Shown here piece after piece: positions 1 to 6,300 of a stretch of DNA of 9,074 nt. The notes beneath the pieces are model-generated. The model saw only the letters and a list, made by a program, of their open reading frames with translations. It made no database searches and was not told the origin of the DNA. The DNA comes from a bacterium. GTDB taxonomy: Bacteria; T1Sed10-126. The stretch lies in contig PWOD01000137.1 of NCBI GenBank assembly GCA_003557545.1, positions 1 through 9,074 of the forward strand, read 5' to 3'. Every line of letters begins with the position of its first letter. The stretch's first letter is position 1. The translations under genes and the position numbers were made by a program.

Positions 1-342
1 GTTGCTGATCTTTACCATCATCTGGTTGAATGGACCGGTTATCAGACAAGCAGCGATACCAGACTAGAAATTTTTGTTGTAGGAGATATTTTTCTGACGG
101 CTAATTTTGAACGAGACGTGCATCAGGTGGAGTTTGCAGTGGATGGTCCTGGAATACTCTATTTGGACGGTGATACATATCTGCAGCCGGTAGAAAAATT
201 TGGTGGTGAAACGATTTTTGTCAATCTGGTTCCTGAACAGGACTGTTATACAGTGGTCGAGTGGCAGGGTTATTTTACTGGTCCCGGCGAGACAAGGCAG
301 CTAGTGGTGGAGGAAGATATATTATCAACCGGTGTGGTTAGA
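1..342 (+). repeat. Repeat array R0: end of an InlB B-like (Flg_new_2-type) array, one partial and one complete repeat
   Basis: The first repeat (1-117) is cut by the window edge and keeps only its second half, from YHHLVEWTG to TANFERD. The second (118-342, 75 residues) is an array-terminal type. It has the PGILYLDGDTY and GGET motifs, Cys at its residue 43 (244-246) in place of the usual aromatic run, W at residue 49, and ends ILSTGVVR just before the PDF that opens GLUG block G1. Both copies resemble the last two repeats of array R2 (5566-6018) more than those of R1 or R3: compare GPGETRQLVV with GSGETRQVLV, and SSDTRLEI with SSDTTVEI. R0 is therefore probably the tail of an R2-type array from a preceding composite unit, most of which lies upstream. 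Confidence 0.88.
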
Positions 343-3300
343 CCAGACTTTGTCGGCGGCGCTGGAACGGCTGGCGACCCCTTTCAAATCGCCACCTGGG
401 AACATTTGGATCATGTGAGATGTTTTCCAGGAGCGGTTTTTGAATTGATTGACGATCTGGATGAAACGACTGCAGGTTATGATCAACTGGCAAGCCCTCA
501 GGCTAATAGTGGAACCGGTTGGCAACCTCTGGATAGTCAAACTGAACCGTTTAATGGTGAATTGCACGGAAACAATAGATTGATCCAGGGGTTGAATATT
601 TCGCGGTCCAGTACTGAGGAGGTTGGGCTGTTCGGGGCAATCGATGAGGATGCCCTGGTAAAAGATTTAAGTCTGGTGAACGCTAATATTTGGGGCGGCG
701 AAAAGACCGGTGGTATTGTTGGAATCAATTGGGGTGAATTAATCAATCTGTCGGTTGACGGACAGATTGTTGGAGTAGGAGCTGATTTAGTTGGCGGGAT
801 AGTCGGCCATAATGAGGACGATGGGAAAATTAAATTTTCCAGTGTGAATGCTCGGGTTGGCGGAGAAAATAATGTGGGGGGTATAGCAGGACGGAACGAT
901 GGAGAAATCAGCAGTGTCTATTCACGGGGATCAGCGGAAGGTAATCAAAGAGTTGGTGGGATTATTGGATTGAATAGTGACGGATCTTTAACTAACTCTT
1001 ATGCTGCGGCTTCTGTAACTGCTAACAGTGATCATGGCGGTCTTGTGGGGAGTAATCTTTTTGCTGATGTTGTGGATTGTTTCTGGGATATCGATAGTAC
1101 CGGTCAGACCGATAGCTCGGGAGGTGGGCAGGGGCTGAGCAGTCAACAGATGCGGGATATTGAGACATTTCGAACAGCCGGTTGGGATATTGAAGGAAAA
1201 GCTCTCGATGAAAATGATGGTTATCCATTTCTTTCGGGTGACAGTAATCCGATCTGGTATAAACGTTTACAATTCACAGTTGATATTAGTGGTGAAGGGC
1301 AGGTGCTGGTGGATGGAGAAACATATCAGCAACCGGTGCTGGTCGATGAGGGGGAAACATTGGATTTGCAGGCTCTGCCGGATAGATACTGGTATTTTGT
1401 TAACTGGTCTGGGGCGGTTGTGTGGGTTGACACCACAGCAGCGATTTATATTGATTCCGATAGAGCGGTAACAGCAACCTTTGGCGATACGTACACTCTT
1501 GTGATTGAAGTTGAGGGAGCCGGTTCGGTATTGGTTGATGGAGAGACCTATCAGCAGCCTCTGGAGGTGAGAGGTGGGGAAACTGTTGAGTTAGAGGCAG
1601 TTCCAGAGCAGTTTCATCATTTTACCGGTTGGGCCGGAGACCTTACCGGTCAGCAGCTATTGCAGGAGTTATTTATCCATGGGGATATGAACTGTACCGC
1701 CAGTTTCGCACGGGATTCTTATACCCTGACCCTTGACACAGTGGGTGAGGGGGAGCTTTTAGTTAATGGTGAAACTTATCTTGCACCATTGGAATTGACC
1801 GGTGGAGAAACAGTTGAAATCCAGGCTCTACCAGCTCAATACTGGCAGTTGGACTCATGGATCGGAATAGTCGCAGGAACCGATACAACGGTTGATTTAT
1901 TTCTTACAGGGGATACTCACTGTACGGCCATCTTTACTGTTAAGGGGTATAATTTAACAATAAATATAATTGGAGAGGGAACAGTTTTTGTCGATGGGGA
2001 TAGTTATACCGGTTCATTAATAGTGGAGGCGGGCGAAACCTATAGTCTGTCAGCGGAGGCTGCTGATTATTGGCATTTTGTCAGTTGGTCCGGTGATCTA
2101 TCGGGAACGGATTTGAGCGGACAGATTTTTGTTGATCAAGACCTTGAATGTACAGCGATTTTTGCTCGAGACACTTATATAATCACGCTCAACAAACTGG
2201 AAGAAGGAGATCTATTTGTTAATGGAACTCTCTATACCGATCCGCTACCTGTATATGCCGGTGAAACAATAATTCTGGAGGCCGATCCGGCTCAATATTA
2301 TCATTTTGTTGAATGGACAGGTGATGTTCAAGATAGTAATAGCATAGTCGAGTTGTTTGTTGAAGCTGATAGTTTTTGTACGGCTGTTTTTCAAAGAGAT
2401 ACCCATCTTTTACAGATAGATCTGGTGGGGCAGGGTGAGGTGCTGATTGATGGAAGCTCTTATACGACCCCTCTGGAGATATCCGGGGGAGAGACGGCTC
2501 TGCTGGAAATTTCTCCTGTGACCGATTGTTACAGGTTTGACGAGTGGTTGGGAGATATAACCGGTACTGAACTGTCACATGAAATTTTATTTGACTCGGA
2601 TTTTCTGGCGACTGCGGTATTTATACCTGATTTTGCTGATGGTAAGGGTAGCCTTGCTGAACCTTTTCTGATAGAAAACTGGTATCAGCTGGCTCGGATC
2701 AGCTGTTTTAGTGATTCTAATTATTTACTAATGGCTGATCTTGCGGAAACATCGGCAGGTTACACCGAGCTTGCTTCGTCTACGGCAAATGGTGGTTCTG
2801 GCTGGGAGCCGGTAAGTCAGTTTGGTGGTTATCTGGATGGTAATAATAAAACTGTAGAGAGTCTTAATATTAACCGATCGGGAACCGATAATGTAGGTTT
2901 TTTTGGCTCAATTATCAGCGGTGGTAAAGTGGAAAATTTATCACTTTATGAAGTCGACATATCCGGTGGGGATAAAACGGGGGGATTGGCTGGAGAAAAT
3001 GCCGGCGAACTGTCTAATGTTACAGTTAGCGGAGCCGTGGAAGGTGTGGATGATGTGGGCGGGGTGGTGGGGGATAATAGTGGAGAAATCTCATCAAGTT
3101 CATCGGCTGTTACTGTTATTGGAGTCCGTCGGGTCGGGGGAATTTTTGGAAAGAATACTGGAGCCGGCAGGGACCTGTATGCTCGTGGTAATGTTACAGG
3201 TGAGATGGGGGTAGGAGGTCTTGCAGGATTGCATGAGGGGTTGATTGAACGTAGTTATTCGACCGGACAGGTAGCAGGCACCGACCTGGTTGGCGGTCTG

Positions 3301-6300
3301 ATCGGAGTTACCATCGGGGGGACGGTGGAGAGTAGTTTTTGGGATACTGAGAGTTCTCAGCAGCTGGAGAGCGATGGTGGTGAACCCAAAGACAGTCACC
3401 AGTTAAAGGATATCAGTACTTTTGAACAGGCTGGCTGGTCGATTGAAAGCAGTGGAATCGAACTCAATGATGGCTATCCCTTTCTATCAGGAGAAACCTC
3501 TCCAGTCTGGTTGAAAAGCCTTTACATAACGGTTGAAGTTGAGGGTGAAGGGACAGTTTTGATCGATGGAGAAACTTATCTTGAGCCGGTTGTAGTTTCA
3601 CCCGGTGTACCGGTGGAATTCACTGCGGTTCCCCAGGAGTTCTGGAGTTTTCAGGGCTGGGGTGGAGCTTTAGCCGGGGGAGATACGGTTGTAGTTGATA
3701 GTTTCAGTGCTGATACTATGATAACTGCTACTTTTAATGATACCTATTCATTAGAGATTTTGATTGATGGTGCTGGCGAGGTTCTGGTCGACGGGGAGAC
3801 CTATCAACAGTCGTTGGAGGTTACCGGGGGTGAAACTATAGTGCTTCAGGCCATTCCTGATCAGTTCTGGTATTTTGAAGGGTGGTCGGGAGAGATTAAT
3901 AGCGGTGATACTGAGATTTATCTACAGATAGTATCTGACCATATATTAACTGCCAGTTTTTCACGTGAAATGAATAGTCTTACGGTCGGTATCGTGGGTG
4001 AAGGGACGGTATTGGTCGATGGCGAGACTTATCAGGAACCGGTTGAGATTATTCGTGGAGAGACAGTATTAGTTGAAACAGTTGCTGCTCAATACTGGGA
4101 GCTTTCAAACTGGGAGGGGGATTTAACTTCGTCTGAAACGTCGGTTGAAATATTGATGCTGGAGGATCAAGCCGTCACGGCAATTTTTCAGCCGATTTAC
4201 TACAGTTTAACCGTGGGAATCATTGGTGAAGGAACGGTTCTGGTAGCGGGTGAGACTTATCAGGGAACGGTGCAACTGCAAGCTGGTGAGACCTACAGCC
4301 TGGAGGCTGAACCGGAGCTTTTTTATCAGTTTAAAGAATGGTCTGGTGATCTCACCGGGACCAGCAGTCAGAACTATCTGTTTCTCGATGAAGACCGGCA
4401 TTGTACGGCTGAATTTGAGAGAAAGCAGTATCTGTTGACGATAGAACAGCAGGGTGAAGGGCAGATATATCTGGAGGGGGATAGTTATTCATCACCGGTT
4501 TATCTGCCAGCCGGTGAGACCTATACGCTGCGGGCTGAAGCTGACCTGTATTATCATTTTTCCAGCTGGGAGGGCGCAGTTTCAGGAACCGATACAGAAG
4601 TTGAACTATTTCTTCAAGCAGATCAGATATGTACAGCAATTTTTCGACGTGATACCTTTCTATTAATCATTGATCTGCTGGTCGAAGGAACGGTTTTAGT
4701 TGATGGTGATAGCTATCTGGCACCGCTTGAATTGCCAGCCGGGGAAACGGTGACTCTGACCGCTGTTCCTGAAAAGTATTCTCAGTTTGTTGACTGGCAG
4801 GGTGATCTTTCCGGTTCTGACACAGAAGTCGAACTATTCATTGAAACAACCAAAAATTGTACCGCTCTATTTGAACGGAAACAACATATGGTGGTGATTG
4901 AGACAGTTGGTGAAGGGACTATATTTGTTGATGGTGAGACTTATTTAACTCCTGTTACCGTAACAGCTGGTGAAACTGTGGAGGTAATGGCTAAAGCAGC
5001 TGAGTACTGGCATTTTTCAGACTGGCAGGGTGATCTGACCGGCTCTAACGGAGAACGTCAGCTATTTGTTGATGCTGACAAACTCTGTACAGCTATTTTC
5101 CAGCAGGATAGTTACAGTTTAACTGTTGATATTATTGGGGAAGGGACTGTTCTGGTGGATGGTGAAACTTATTATGGACCACTGGATCTGGGCGCCGGTG
5201 AGACTGTGTCGCTACAGGCTCAGCCCGCCGATTTTTGGTTGTTTGACAGTTGGACAGGAGATGTGACCGGGACTCAGTTAACGGTTGATCTGTTCGTTGA
5301 TGGAGACAAACAATGTACGGCAATTATGGTTCGTGATGGACATACAGTGGACGTTACTATTGAGGGGCAGGGGACAGTGCTGGTGGATGGGGATAGTTAT
5401 CAATCGCCGGTCACGGTGACAGCCGGTGATACGGTCGAGCTTATTCCAATTGCTGATTCTTACTATCATTTTGTCGAATGGCAGGGAGATTTGACCGGTG
5501 CCACAGAAACGCAGCAGTTATTTGTTGATGAGGATAAATCTGTTACCGCGGTTTTTCAACGAGATACCCATCTGATAACTATTGAGCAGATCGGGCAAGG
5601 AGCCATCGAGGTTGGTGGAGTTGTTTACACGGAACCGGTGGAGGCTATTGCAGGTGAGACAATCTCACTGGCTGCTTTCCCCGCCCAGTACTGGCATTTT
5701 ATGGAATGGACGGGAGATTTAATTTCGTCAGATACAACTGTAGAGATATTAATTGAAGACGCGCTGTTGGTTGATGCTATTTTTCAGAGAGACACCCATA
5801 CTATTCAACTGGCTGTCGAGGGTGTGGGTGATATTCTTGTGGATGGTGAGACCTATGTTCAGCCACTGGTTCGGTTTGGTGGTGAGACAGTACTGTTTGA
5901 AGCGCTACCGGGGGAGTTCTGCTATACGGTTACGGAATGGCTTGGTGATTTGACCGGGAGCGGGGAAACCCGTCAGGTTCTGGTCGACGATGATATATTT
6001 TCCACTGCTGTTATTGGCCCGGATTTTCTGGCGGGCGAAGGAACCGCCGCCGAACCATTTGAACTGGCAGATTGGTCACAGCTACACAATGTTCGATGTT
6101 TTCTTGACGCAAATTTTCTCCTGGTAAATGATCTTGATCAAAATAGTTATGGTTATTCAGAGTTCGCCGGTGCTACCGCCGATGGCGGTGCAGGCTGGCA
6201 GCCGCTGGGTCAATCAGGGAACCGGTTTAGCGGTGGTTTTGATGGTGGTGGAAGGGTTATTCAAGATTTGCATATAGATCGTCCCGGCTCTGAAAATGTC

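Larger units (their letters stand above)
343..6018 (+). repeat. Complete composite unit of the higher-order repeat (G1-R1-G2-R2, 5,676 bp, 1,892 codons)
   Basis: Four modules in the order GLUG type A, 6-repeat array, GLUG type B, 11-repeat array form one full period. The assignment rests on position-specific similarity: the sequence from 6019 onward follows the sequence from 343 onward module by module, and the fragment before 343 resembles the end of R2. Within the unit, G1-R1 and G2-R2 are themselves distant copies of one GLUG-plus-array unit, since the second repeats of R1 and R2 both carry GAGxVLVDGETYQQ and every array has the same first- and last-repeat specialisations. Confidence 0.82.

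Noticed and set aside
2219-2578. Minus-strand open frame of 119 codons, the longest of several antisense frames (others at 325-567, 3100-3399, 4352-4639, 7129-7416, 8437-8706)
   Set aside because: They lie fully inside the repeat-encoding frame, recur at similar places in repeated modules, show no domain motif, and are low-complexity products of the opposite strand of repetitive codons.
2903-3214. Plus-strand frame-2 open reading frames of about 100 codons (also 1160-1471)
   Set aside because: They overlap the conserved GLUG rungs and caps in a different frame, encode Trp/Met-rich sequence with no family resemblance, and the frame-1 protein explains the conservation.
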